DNA from: Brachybacterium avium
GTDB lineage: Bacteria; Actinomycetota; Actinomycetes; Actinomycetales; Dermabacteraceae
Direction of reading: 5' to 3'
NCBI RefSeq assembly: GCF_002216795.1
Contig: NZ_CP022316.1
Location: 558,001-622,000, forward strand
Length of the DNA: 64,000 bases
Shown here: positions 30,633 to 38,325 of the stretch, piece after piece
Layout of the letters: every line of letters begins with the position of its first letter
Numbering within the stretch: position 1 is the first letter of the stretch
Notes under the pieces: model-generated
Databases searched by the model: none
Seen by the model: only the letters and a program-made list of their open reading frames with translations
Told to the model about the DNA's origin: nothing
Translations under genes and position numbers: made by a program

Positions 30633-31172
30633 TCAGGGACACCGGGCGAGGACCCGAAAGGTGTGCCAGTGCTTCGGCCCGCTGAAGGAGCGGCCATCGC
30701 GCTGCTCCTCGGTCAGCTCGATCACCTCGAAGCCCTCGAGCAGTCTCTCGACCTCTGCACGCGAGAGATAGGTGCCCTCGGTCGTCGCCCAGTCGTCGTG
30801 CACGCCGAAGAGGTCCACGGCCAGGACGGCCCCGGGCCGCAGCGCCTTCACCACAGCGCTCCACATCCCGTCGAAGGCATCCCTTCGCAGGAAGGGGAGG
30901 GCGGCGCAGGCCAGGACCAGATCGGCGCCGGGAAGGTGCTCGATCTCGGCGAGGTCGATGATCTGCGGGTGCACCGGCAGCTCGGCGGCGAGCATCTCCA
31001 GTGCGGGAACGACGCTCGGATCCACGTCATAGGCATGGACCTCGTATCCGTTCTCGACGAGGAAGCGGGCCTCGATGCCGAGCCCGCACCCCAGGTCGAT
31101 CGCCGTGCGTCGCGTGTCCTCGCCGGCGGTGCTGCCGTTGTCCACCCCGCTCCGTCGACCTCGGTCCCTCAC
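30633..31172 (-). CDS. Class I SAM-dependent methyltransferase (TehB-like)
   Basis: 179-residue methyltransferase. Motif I is AIDLGCGLGIEARFL; the acidic residue after beta-2 is in HAYDVDPSVV, the post-II motif is LPGADLVLACAALPFL, and a late motif LRPGAVLAVDLFG is present. C-terminal YLSRAEVERLLEGFEVIEL resembles TehB/tellurite-resistance-like enzymes; substrate unknown. The GTG start at 31172 overlaps the phosphotransferase stop (GTGA), so translation is coupled. Converges on the DUF58 gene; a 12-base palindrome GCAGAGCTCTGC (30572-30583) lies between. Confidence 0.88.
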   Translation of the reverse strand: MRDRGRRSGVDNGSTAGEDTRRTAIDLGCGLGIEARFLVENGYEVHAYDVDPSVVPALEMLAAELPVHPQIIDLAEIEHLPGADLVLACAALPFLRRDAFDGMWSAVVKALRPGAVLAVDLFGVHDDWATTEGTYLSRAEVERLLEGFEVIELTEEQRDGRSFSGPKHWHTFRVLARCP

Positions 31173-32023
31173 CACTGGGGATCGCTGCTGCGAATCCTGC
31201 TGCGGAAGTTCTCCAGGGCATGGTCCCGCAACAGCAGATCTCCGCTCAGCTGTGCCGCAGCAGCCACCTGCAGTGACAGGGTGCGGCGATGCGATGCGGC
31301 ACGCTCGACCAGTTCGCTGCTCAGATCTGCGGCCAGTCGCTGCGCGCCGTAGACCGTCAGCAAGGGGGCCACGTCGATGGCCGGGTCCGCCCAGGCCGCG
31401 TGGTCGGTGTCGATCTGGGACACTTCGCCGTCGTCGGTCCACAGGATGTTGTGGAGGCCGAAGTCGCCGTGCACCGCAGAGTGCTCCACGAACATTTCGA
31501 GCTCGAGCACGGCATCGACACGCATCCTCGCAGCGTCGCGCATCTCGGGGTCGTGCGCGGTCATCTCAGCGACGAGCGAGGGCCACTGCTCGCCCCCGCA
31601 CCAGCTGCGGACGGCGGGCAGGGACGTGGCCAGGTCCCGATGTGCACGGCTGACGTCGGCCCAGTGCTCGAGCAGCAGCAGGATGCCTGCCCGGTCCTCA
31701 TCCCAGCTGCCCCACTCCCGCAGTACCCCGTCGACGTGGGACACGGCGGCCGCTGACCAGCGGTCCGTGTGCACCGGGTCCGCGACCGGGCGAGGGACCG
31801 GGAGATCGGCGGCGGCGAGCGCAGCGGCCGTGGCATGCTCACGCCGCGTCGCGACCTCATGCCCGTCACCGGTCCGGATCCGAAGCGCTGCGACGGGCGG
31901 GAGCAGCAGCACGTGGTGGAAAGCACCGTGGGTCTCCCGCAGGCCGTGCCACGGCAGATCCGGCCATCGCTCCCGCAGCGCGGGAAGGACATCCGGCGGC
32001 AGACCGGCGAGTGTGCTCGTCAT
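31169..32023 (-). CDS. APH-family phosphotransferase
   Basis: 284-residue aminoglycoside-phosphotransferase-like kinase. The catalytic loop HGDFGLHNILW supplies the Brenner-motif His, Asp and Asn, and QIDTDHAAWADPAIDVAPLL holds the metal-binding Asp. The N-lobe includes HVLLLPPVAALRIRTGDG with the start of the nucleotide-binding strand. Such enzymes phosphorylate small molecules; antibiotic resistance cannot be inferred here. AGGAG eight bases before ATG 32023 supports the start. Encoded between the SpoIIM-like gene and the methyltransferase, as if inserted into the envelope cluster. Confidence 0.88.
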   Translation of the reverse strand: MTSTLAGLPPDVLPALRERWPDLPWHGLRETHGAFHHVLLLPPVAALRIRTGDGHEVATRREHATAAALAAADLPVPRPVADPVHTDRWSAAAVSHVDGVLREWGSWDEDRAGILLLLEHWADVSRAHRDLATSLPAVRSWCGGEQWPSLVAEMTAHDPEMRDAARMRVDAVLELEMFVEHSAVHGDFGLHNILWTDDGEVSQIDTDHAAWADPAIDVAPLLTVYGAQRLAADLSSELVERAASHRRTLSLQVAAAAQLSGDLLLRDHALENFRSRIRSSDPQW

Positions 32024-32079
32024 GTCAGGAACTCCTCGGCCGCAACAGCTGAGCTGGGCCAGATCGGGGCGAGCCCGTC

Positions 32080-33075
32080 TCACCCGGCGGTCGCGACATG
32101 AGCGCCGACCAGCTCCTCGGAGAGGTCTCCGGTGACGCCGGCGCGATGGACCTGGCGGCCGCGCCCCAGCATGAACACCAAGAAGGCGAGCCAGGCCACG
32201 GCACCGATGCCGATCCGCACGGCCGGCGGCAGGGAGCTGGGGGTCACGAAGCCCTCGATGAAACCGGACACCAGCAGCACCGGGACCAGCCCGATCGCGA
32301 CGGTGACCAGGGCTCGGGCCGCCTGGGACAGGGCCCACAGGCGGGGCAGCGGACCGGGCCGGACCCAGGCCCAGAAGGTGCGCAGCCCGGCGCCCGCCCC
32401 CACCAGCACGGCGGTGATCTCGAGCAGTCCGTGCGGGAGGATGAACACGAAGAAGGTCCCGAGACCGCCATGGGCGCCCATCACCCCGGCGGACAGGCCG
32501 ACGTTCAGCCCGTTCTGGACCAGCATCACCAGCGGCCAGAACCCGGTGACGCCGAAGACCACCGCCTGCACCGCGATCCAGGCGTTGTTGGTCCACACGT
32601 TGGCGGCGAATCCTGAGGCCTCTCCGTCGAAGTAGTAGCTGACGAAGTCGCGCTGGACCAGCATGCGCTGCTCCGCCTCGGGGATCATCAGCTCCCGCGC
32701 GGTCGCGTCCAGGCCGAAGTACAGCCCGCTCGCCACGGCCGAGAGCAGGAAGATGCCGGCCGCCAGCGCCACCGGCCAGCGCGCCTCGTACAGCGCCGCG
32801 GGCAGGTCCTCCCAGAAGAAGGTGCGGGCGTGCTTCCACAGCGGCGTTCGAGCGCCGGTGATCCGCAGCCGGGCCTGGTGCACGAGCAGCGACAGCCGGG
32901 AGACCAGCGCCGGGTCCGGGTTCGTGGAGCGGACGGTGGACAGGTGGGTGGAGGTCTGCTGGTACAGGGAGAGCAGCTCGTCGATCCCGGCCGCGTCGAG
33001 GGTGCGGCTGCGGGTCAGTTCCCGCAGCCGCTCCCACTGCGGTCGGTGCACGGCGATGAAGGCGTCGGTGTCCAC
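32080..33075 (-). CDS. Stage II sporulation protein M-like (SpoIIM/DUF95) membrane protein
   Basis: 331-residue protein: cytoplasmic helical N-terminus (MDTDAFIAVHRPQWERLREL, QTSTHLSTVR), then about six transmembrane helices with the SpoIIM core GFAANVWTNNAWIAVQAVVF and LPHGLLEITAVLVGAGAG. In non-spore-formers this family accompanies RDD and MoxR/DUF58 genes; role unknown. GTG start at 33075 is preceded by GAGGAG and, six bases before the start, TACCCT. Divergent from the RDD gene. Confidence 0.92.
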   Translation of the reverse strand: MDTDAFIAVHRPQWERLRELTRSRTLDAAGIDELLSLYQQTSTHLSTVRSTNPDPALVSRLSLLVHQARLRITGARTPLWKHARTFFWEDLPAALYEARWPVALAAGIFLLSAVASGLYFGLDATARELMIPEAEQRMLVQRDFVSYYFDGEASGFAANVWTNNAWIAVQAVVFGVTGFWPLVMLVQNGLNVGLSAGVMGAHGGLGTFFVFILPHGLLEITAVLVGAGAGLRTFWAWVRPGPLPRLWALSQAARALVTVAIGLVPVLLVSGFIEGFVTPSSLPPAVRIGIGAVAWLAFLVFMLGRGRQVHRAGVTGDLSEELVGAHVATAG

Positions 33076-33081
33076 CTCCTC

Positions 33082-33087
33082 AGGGTA
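33082..33087 (-). promoter_or_regulatory. Candidate leaderless -10 element (TACCCT) of the SpoIIM-like gene
   Basis: Minus-strand TACCCT, six bases (GAGGAG), then GTG 33075. Confidence 0.45.
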
Positions 33088-33191
33088 GGGTGCGCCGCCG
33101 CCCCGGGCCGCCGACGAAAGTCGGAGCCGGGAGGGCCGGAAGCCGACGGTCGACGCTCACGGAGGCGCGGCGGCGGTGTCAGGATGGGGCC

Positions 33192-34043
33192 ATGGTAACC
33201 ATCGGTGCGGTATCCGCGGCCTCCTCCCCCGGTGCTCGTGATGCGCTGATCACCGGGGATGCGGTGATGCTGGATCTGCGTCCGGCCTCCTTCGCCGTGC
33301 GCATGCTGTCCGCCGTGATCGACGGTGTCCTCCAGCTGGTGCTGCTGGTCGGGGGCACCATCGGGGTGGCCTGGGCCGCCGTCCGCGTGGAGCTCGACGA
33401 TGGCTTCGTCGCCGCCGGGGTGCTCACCATGAGCGTGCTCGCCTATGTCGGCTATCCGGTGCTGTGCGAGCTGCTGCTGCGCGGCCGGTCGGTGGGTCGA
33501 CTGGTGATGGGCACCCGGGTGGTGCGGGACGACGGCGGTCCGGTGCATGTGCGACAGAGCCTGATCCGTGCGGTGATGGCGATGTTCGAGATCTGGTCGA
33601 CCTCCGGCGCCGTCGCACTGACCTGCGCCGTGATCGATCGCCGCTCCCGACGGGTCGGAGATCTGCTGGCCGGGACCATGGTGATCCAGGAGCGCATGCG
33701 CGACCTGGCTCCTCAGCGGGTCGAGGTACCGGTCTCGCTGCGCGACTGGGTGCTGGGCGCGGACGTCGGCCGCCTGCCGCTCACCCTGATGCAGGACATC
33801 CGCTCGTTCCTGCCCCGGGCCACGACCATCAACGCCGAGTCCCGGCGCCAGCTGTCCCGCGACCTGCTGCGTCGCACCCTGCCGCACGTCGCCCCGGCTC
33901 CCCCGCCGGGCACCGATCCCGAGGAGTTCCTCGCGGCGGTGATCTCCGAGCGGTCGCGGCGGGACGAGGTCCGTCTGCGCCACCGTCAGGAGCGGCAGCA
34001 GGAGCTGTCGGCCGAGGTCCGCGCGGTGCCGTTCACCGGCTGA
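33192..34043 (+). CDS. RDD family membrane protein
   Basis: 283-residue protein with an RDD domain of three transmembrane helices (about 35-160). Signature residues are the Arg in SFAVRMLSAVIDGVLQL, the GRSVGRLVMGTRVVRDDGG loop and IDRRSRRVGDLLAGTMVIQ. The C-terminal cytoplasmic half is helical and charged. Function not established. The ATG at 33192 follows GGGG and CAGGAT; it gives the usual short lead-in before helix 1. Divergent from the SpoIIM-like gene, a common pairing. Confidence 0.9.
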   Translation: MVTIGAVSAASSPGARDALITGDAVMLDLRPASFAVRMLSAVIDGVLQLVLLVGGTIGVAWAAVRVELDDGFVAAGVLTMSVLAYVGYPVLCELLLRGRSVGRLVMGTRVVRDDGGPVHVRQSLIRAVMAMFEIWSTSGAVALTCAVIDRRSRRVGDLLAGTMVIQERMRDLAPQRVEVPVSLRDWVLGADVGRLPLTLMQDIRSFLPRATTINAESRRQLSRDLLRRTLPHVAPAPPPGTDPEEFLAAVISERSRRDEVRLRHRQERQQELSAEVRAVPFTG

Positions 34044-34055
34044 GCCGGCGAGAGC

Positions 34056-35723
34056 TCAGTGGGAGGCCGGTGCCTGCTGACGACCGGCGATGAGCACCGG
34101 GATGCCATCCTCGACCGTGTGCACCCGGGCGCAGAGCATGCACTGCAGCGCCCGCTCGACGTCGCGCAGCTCGCCGCCGCAGTCCGGACAGCGCAGGATG
34201 GATCGCAGCCAGCCGGGCACGTCCGCTCCGCTGGCTCCTGCGGGCAGTGCACCGGCGCCCTCGGTCTCGGCCCCCATCTCCGCCTCGGCCTGCGAGAGCG
34301 TGAGGATCTCGTCGCGGATCCTGGCCATGGTCGCGGCCTGCTCCGCCTCGACGTTCAGGCGCAGCAGCGGCTCGGTGTGCGAGGAGCGCAGGGAGAACCA
34401 CCAGCGGTCCTCGGCCGGGATGTCCTGATCCCAGTGCTGGACGGTGAGCCCGTCAAGATCATCGATCCTCACCCCGGGCCACGCGGCGACGTGCGCGCGC
34501 ACCCGCTCACGGGCGCCCGCCGCATCGGTCACGGGGGAGTTGATCTCTCCACTGGCGGCATAGGGGGAATGAGCCGCGACCAGTGCGGATGCCGTTTCCT
34601 CGGTCTCGGCGAGCGCGGCCAGCACGTGCAGCGCCGCGAGCATGCCCGAATCGGCGAAGTAGAAGTCCCGGAAGTAGTAGTGGGCGGAGTGCTCGCCCCC
34701 GAACACGGCGTCGACCTCGGCCATGATCGTCTTGATCACGGAGTGGCCGACGGGTGTGCGCCGATGCTCCCCGCCGGCGTCCCGGACGGTCTCGGCCACG
34801 TGGCGGGAGGAGACCAGGTTCGCGACCACGACCGGGCGCTCCTGACCGGCCGCCCGGGCACGCGCGATCTCCCGCTGTGCGATCAGTGCGGTGATCGCGG
34901 AGGGAGACACCGCCGTCCCCTGCTCGTCCAGGACCACGCAGCGGTCGGCATCGCCGTCGAAGGCGAGCCCCAGATCGGCCCCCTCGCGGACCACCGCCGC
35001 CTGCAGATCGCGCAGGTTCTCCGGGCGCAGCGGATCCGCCGGGTGGTTCGGGAAGCTGCCGTCGAGAGCGAAGTGGAGGTCGATGAGCTCGACCTGCGGG
35101 AGCGTGCCGAGCACGGTGGGCGCGGTGTGCCCCGCCATACCGTTGCCCGCATCCACGACCACGCGCACTCTGCGCCCCTCGGGCAGCGGCACCAGCGCCT
35201 GCAGCGCGACGGCGTAGTCCTCCAGGGTGTCGATCTCCTCAGCACGGCCCTCGCCGCGCACGGGGATCTCGCCGGCATCGAGATAGGCCTCGGCGGCGCG
35301 GCGGATCTCCTCGAGACCGGAGTCGCGGCCGACCGGGCGCGCCCCGGGCAGGCACAGCTTGAAGCCGTTGTCCCCGCCCGGGTTATGAGAAGCGGTCACC
35401 ATGATGCCGGCCGCCTGGTGCTGACCCGAGGCGCAGTAGAGCTGGTCCGTCGAGGACAGCCCTGCATCGGCCACGATCGCGCCGCGGCGCACCGCTCCAT
35501 CGATGACGGCCCGGGACAGTTCCGGGGAGCTCAGTCGCATGTCGTGGGCGACGATCAGCGCCGGGGCGTCCAGCTGGTCGGCGAAGGCGGCGCCGAGCGC
35601 GCGAGCGATCTCGGCGGTGAGCGTCTGCCCTGCACGGCCGCGGATGTCGTTGGCCAGCACGATGCCGGACAGATCGCTGGCTCCCGTGCCGGGGAGGGGC
35701 AGCGAGGAGGGCTGCTCACTCAT
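34056..35723 (-). CDS. manB: Phosphomannomutase/phosphoglucomutase with C-terminal Trm112-like zinc ribbon
   Basis: 555-residue alpha-D-phosphohexomutase; interconverts mannose-6-P and mannose-1-P (possibly also glucose phosphates) for GDP-mannose synthesis. The phosphoserine loop is MVTASHNPGG (Ser112), the metal loop FDGDADR, the sugar loop FGGEHSAHYYF and the phosphate loop RSSHTEPLLRL. After the normal mutase end and a roughly 25-residue Ala/Gly linker, a Trm112-like domain follows: WLRSILRCPDCGGELRD ... LQCMLCARVHTVEDGIPVL, with two CxxC pairs. In many actinobacteria that domain is a separate small gene just downstream of manB. Start 35723 overlaps the DUF3499 stop by eight bases. Confidence 0.92.
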   Translation of the reverse strand: MSEQPSSLPLPGTGASDLSGIVLANDIRGRAGQTLTAEIARALGAAFADQLDAPALIVAHDMRLSSPELSRAVIDGAVRRGAIVADAGLSSTDQLYCASGQHQAAGIMVTASHNPGGDNGFKLCLPGARPVGRDSGLEEIRRAAEAYLDAGEIPVRGEGRAEEIDTLEDYAVALQALVPLPEGRRVRVVVDAGNGMAGHTAPTVLGTLPQVELIDLHFALDGSFPNHPADPLRPENLRDLQAAVVREGADLGLAFDGDADRCVVLDEQGTAVSPSAITALIAQREIARARAAGQERPVVVANLVSSRHVAETVRDAGGEHRRTPVGHSVIKTIMAEVDAVFGGEHSAHYYFRDFYFADSGMLAALHVLAALAETEETASALVAAHSPYAASGEINSPVTDAAGARERVRAHVAAWPGVRIDDLDGLTVQHWDQDIPAEDRWWFSLRSSHTEPLLRLNVEAEQAATMARIRDEILTLSQAEAEMGAETEGAGALPAGASGADVPGWLRSILRCPDCGGELRDVERALQCMLCARVHTVEDGIPVLIAGRQQAPASH

Positions 35724-36081
35724 GGGGGCTCCTGACGACGTGGAGATGGCGGGCGGGGGTCTGCTCACGGGGTGCGGGATCGCGTGAGGATCGCGGCGAC
35801 CGTGCAGGGGCCGTCGTCGGCTCCGCTGCCGGGGGCCGGGTCACGGCGTCGGCGAGCGCCACCAGGTCGTCGCTGGCCTCGGTGCCGCCGGCGACCCGCA
35901 GCAGCTCCCAGCCGCGCGGCGCGGTCATCCGGGAGGCATGCTCTCGACAGAGGTCGTAGGCGTGGGGCTCGCTGAGGCGCGACAACGGACCCAGGACCGC
36001 GGTGGAATCCTCGTACACGAAGGTCAGTGAGCTGACAGCGGGCCTGGAGCAGGCGGTCCGGGAGCATTCTCGAGCAGGCAC
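35716..36081 (-). CDS. DUF3499 family protein
   Basis: 121-residue protein; the first 65 residues form a small zinc-binding-like domain with Cys6, Cys11, a later Cys-x3-His (CREHA) and YDLCREHASRMTAPRGW, typical of DUF3499. The tail is disordered, Pro/Arg/Ala-rich. Function unknown; the gene accompanies manB and the zincin-like gene in actinobacteria (compare Rv3256c-Rv3259). GTG start at 36081 with TAGACT seven bases upstream (leaderless pattern). Confidence 0.88.
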   Translation of the reverse strand: MPARECSRTACSRPAVSSLTFVYEDSTAVLGPLSRLSEPHAYDLCREHASRMTAPRGWELLRVAGGTEASDDLVALADAVTRPPAAEPTTAPARSPRSSRDPAPREQTPARHLHVVRSPHE

Positions 36082-36088
36082 GCCCCGC

Positions 36089-36094
36089 AGTCTA
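36089..36094 (-). promoter_or_regulatory. Candidate leaderless -10 element (TAGACT) of the DUF3499 gene
   Basis: Minus-strand TAGACT, seven bases, then GTG 36081; no strong Shine-Dalgarno sequence. Confidence 0.45.
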
Positions 36095-36179
36095 CGCAGG
36101 CGGGACTGGGCCCGGCCGACGGCGCGCCCTGCGATCCCCGGTGGGGTCCGGTACGGATCACGGGATCAGGAGGGGCCGA

Positions 36180-36185
36180 TAGAGT
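36180..36185 (+). promoter_or_regulatory. Candidate leaderless -10 element (TAGAGT) of the zincin-like gene
   Basis: TAGAGT, six bases (GCGCCC), then ATG 36192. It is divergent from, and about 90 bases away from, the DUF3499 leaderless element. Confidence 0.45.
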
Positions 36186-36191
36186 GCGCCC

Positions 36192-36647
36192 ATGGACGTC
36201 CAGCCGCTGCGCCCCGGGGCGCCGGGCCCTCGCCAGGGTCCCCGTCGTCGCGACCGTCGGGGACGGGGCCGGCGCTGGGATCTGATCCCGCCTCACCTCC
36301 CCGGGTACCGCAGCCGTCGGGAGCGTTTCGACGATCTGGTGGCCGATGCCGGCGCCGCGCTCGCTGAACGGTTCCCCCGCCGCCTCGCGCACCTGCAGGT
36401 GCTGGTCGAGGAGGTGCCCTCGGCTGATCCTGCCCCCTGGGAGCAGCCGACCGTCCTGCTGGGGCGCGTGATCGCGGCCTCGCGGGAGCATCCTGCCCGG
36501 GTGATCGTCTATCGGCGGCCGCTGCAGACCCGCTGCGAGGACGAGAGCGAACAGGAGACGCTCGTGCGGCAGGTGCTGTCCGAGCAGATCGGTTCGCTGC
36601 TCGGCATCGCCCCCGAGGACGTGGATCCCGAGGCGTGGATGGGGTGA
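36192..36647 (+). CDS. Metallopeptidase-family (zincin-like, DUF1025) protein lacking HExxH
   Basis: 151-residue protein. A basic N-terminus (about 30 residues) is followed by a zincin-like fold: RFDDLVADAGAALAERFPRR, LAHLQVLVEEVP, VIVYRRPLQTRCEDE. Where classical members carry HExxH, this one reads VLSEQIGSLLGI, so the metal-binding histidines are absent and peptidase activity is doubtful; degenerate versions are known among actinobacterial relatives of Rv3259. Neighbours DUF3499 and manB preserve the mycobacterial order. Confidence 0.85.
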   Translation: MDVQPLRPGAPGPRQGPRRRDRRGRGRRWDLIPPHLPGYRSRRERFDDLVADAGAALAERFPRRLAHLQVLVEEVPSADPAPWEQPTVLLGRVIAASREHPARVIVYRRPLQTRCEDESEQETLVRQVLSEQIGSLLGIAPEDVDPEAWMG

Positions 36648-36690
36648 GGCGCCGGGCGGCGGGCTCCCGCGCCGGCTGCGGTCCCGGGGG

Positions 36691-38325
36691 TCAGTGCGAC
36701 AGGCGCACCGTGACTGGATCCTGTCCGCTCCGCGCGGGCAGCACCGGGGTGGACGAGAGCAGCGTCGCCTCGGTGCCGTCGCCGCCCCGCTGGGTCCAGC
36801 CCGCATGCACGACGCCGGGCACCTCGGGCACGATGGTGATCCCGGCGGCGCGCTCGTCGCCGACCTGCAGCTGCGCGGAGGTCAGCGCGGCCGTGGCACC
36901 CGCGGCGACGTCGACGCTCACCGGCTCGCCCGCGGAGCCGTCGGAAGCCATCGGGATCACCGTGACCGCGGAATCGGCGGAACCGCTGAGCGTCAGCGTC
37001 CCGGCCTCGCCCTGCCCGGGCAGCGCGCTCATGGCGTGCGAGCCGATCGCCGGTGCCGGCGAGATCAGGGTGAAGTCGACCGGTGCACCGATGGTGTCCC
37101 CCGGCAGGTCCGCTCCGGTGAGCTGGCTGCGGGTGACGGCGGTGACCGGTGTCTCGGACCGGACGATCACCGCATAGGTGCCGTCCGGCAGGCCCTCCAG
37201 CGGGGTGCTCACGACGGTGCCGGCGGGCAGGTCGATCGACTCCACCGCCGCAGCTGGGACGGGCCCCTCCGGACCGACCACCTCGACGGAGGCGGTGGTG
37301 CCGCTGCCCTGGGAGTTGCCCAGCACCAGGGTGGGTGCGGAGCCGGCGACCTCCACCCCGGGCATCGTCAGCTCCGTCCCGGCGGCGGGCAGCGGGGCGA
37401 GGATCTCGGCACCGCCCGGGGTGAGTCCGTCGCGCTCGGTGCTCTGGACGTACATGGACAGCGGAGCACCGAGCACGGAGACGCCCACGCCCACCGCGTC
37501 CTGTCCGGGTGCCACCGACTCCAGCAGCACACGCTGCTCCTCCCCCGGAGCGACGACGACCTGGCTGCGTCCCTCCATCGCCGCGGGGCCGTCCTGCGTC
37601 CACAGCTGCACCGAGGCGGTGGCGGGCCGTTCGCTCGGGTTGCGCAGCACCAGCACGGCGCTGTCACCCCTTCCGGTGGAGACTCCCAGGAAAGAGGCGT
37701 CGGTGACGGGCTCGGCGCAGCGGGTCAGCGCCAGGGAGCGGTAGTCGCCGGAGCCGGTGAGGGTGCTCTGGACGGTGTCGGTCACCGGGCGGCCGCCTTC
37801 TGCGGTCGCGGAGATCACCTGCGGGCCGCCCTCCACGTCCGGCGTGTCCAGGACGGAGACTCCCAGGTCCTGCGAGGCGGGGTCGTCCGCGAGCACGGTG
37901 CCGTCGACGGTCTCCGCGGCGATCGAGGGCGCACGGACGGAGCCGTCCTCGTCCTGGAGGGTCTTCGAGGCGCTGACGCGACCGAACAGCAGCGAGGATG
38001 CCGGTTCGACGGACACCGTGCGCAGCGCGACGGAAGGGTCGGGCGGGGTGATGGCGAGTTCCGCATCCGGTCCTGCCTCGAGGATCCCCTCGGGCAGCTC
38101 CAACGGGCCGTGGCACCAGCGGGTGCTCGCCCCCGGCTGCGACTGCGCGGCGGCATGCTCGACGGGATGCGGTGCCGGTGACGGCGCGGTGGCCACGGCG
38201 CCGACGGCGAGGGCGAGCGGCACCAGCGCGGCGAGGGCGAGCAGCGGGCGCTGCGCCCCGCCACGGCGGGCAGCGGGCTGCGTGCGAGGGTCGAGGGGCT
38301 CCTCCGGGGCGGTCTGGTCAGCCAT
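36691..38325 (-). CDS. DUF5719 family exported/membrane-anchored protein
   Basis: 544-residue protein with one N-terminal transmembrane anchor or signal (LLALAALVPLALAVGAVATA, about 28-47) and a large beta-rich extracytoplasmic region rich in Ser, Thr, Val and Gly, typical of DUF5719. No catalytic motif. Two cysteine positions (near 69 and 178: RWCHG, TRCAEP) could form a disulfide. Its start overlaps the stop of the upstream giant glycosyltransferase by eight bases, so the two probably act together in envelope assembly. Confidence 0.87.
   Translation of the reverse strand: MADQTAPEEPLDPRTQPAARRGGAQRPLLALAALVPLALAVGAVATAPSPAPHPVEHAAAQSQPGASTRWCHGPLELPEGILEAGPDAELAITPPDPSVALRTVSVEPASSLLFGRVSASKTLQDEDGSVRAPSIAAETVDGTVLADDPASQDLGVSVLDTPDVEGGPQVISATAEGGRPVTDTVQSTLTGSGDYRSLALTRCAEPVTDASFLGVSTGRGDSAVLVLRNPSERPATASVQLWTQDGPAAMEGRSQVVVAPGEEQRVLLESVAPGQDAVGVGVSVLGAPLSMYVQSTERDGLTPGGAEILAPLPAAGTELTMPGVEVAGSAPTLVLGNSQGSGTTASVEVVGPEGPVPAAAVESIDLPAGTVVSTPLEGLPDGTYAVIVRSETPVTAVTRSQLTGADLPGDTIGAPVDFTLISPAPAIGSHAMSALPGQGEAGTLTLSGSADSAVTVIPMASDGSAGEPVSVDVAAGATAALTSAQLQVGDERAAGITIVPEVPGVVHAGWTQRGGDGTEATLLSSTPVLPARSGQDPVTVRLSH

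Noticed and set aside
31169..32023. Phosphotransferase as antibiotic resistance gene
   Set aside because: Only the general APH catalytic loop is visible; nothing indicates an aminoglycoside or macrolide substrate, and no mobile element is present.
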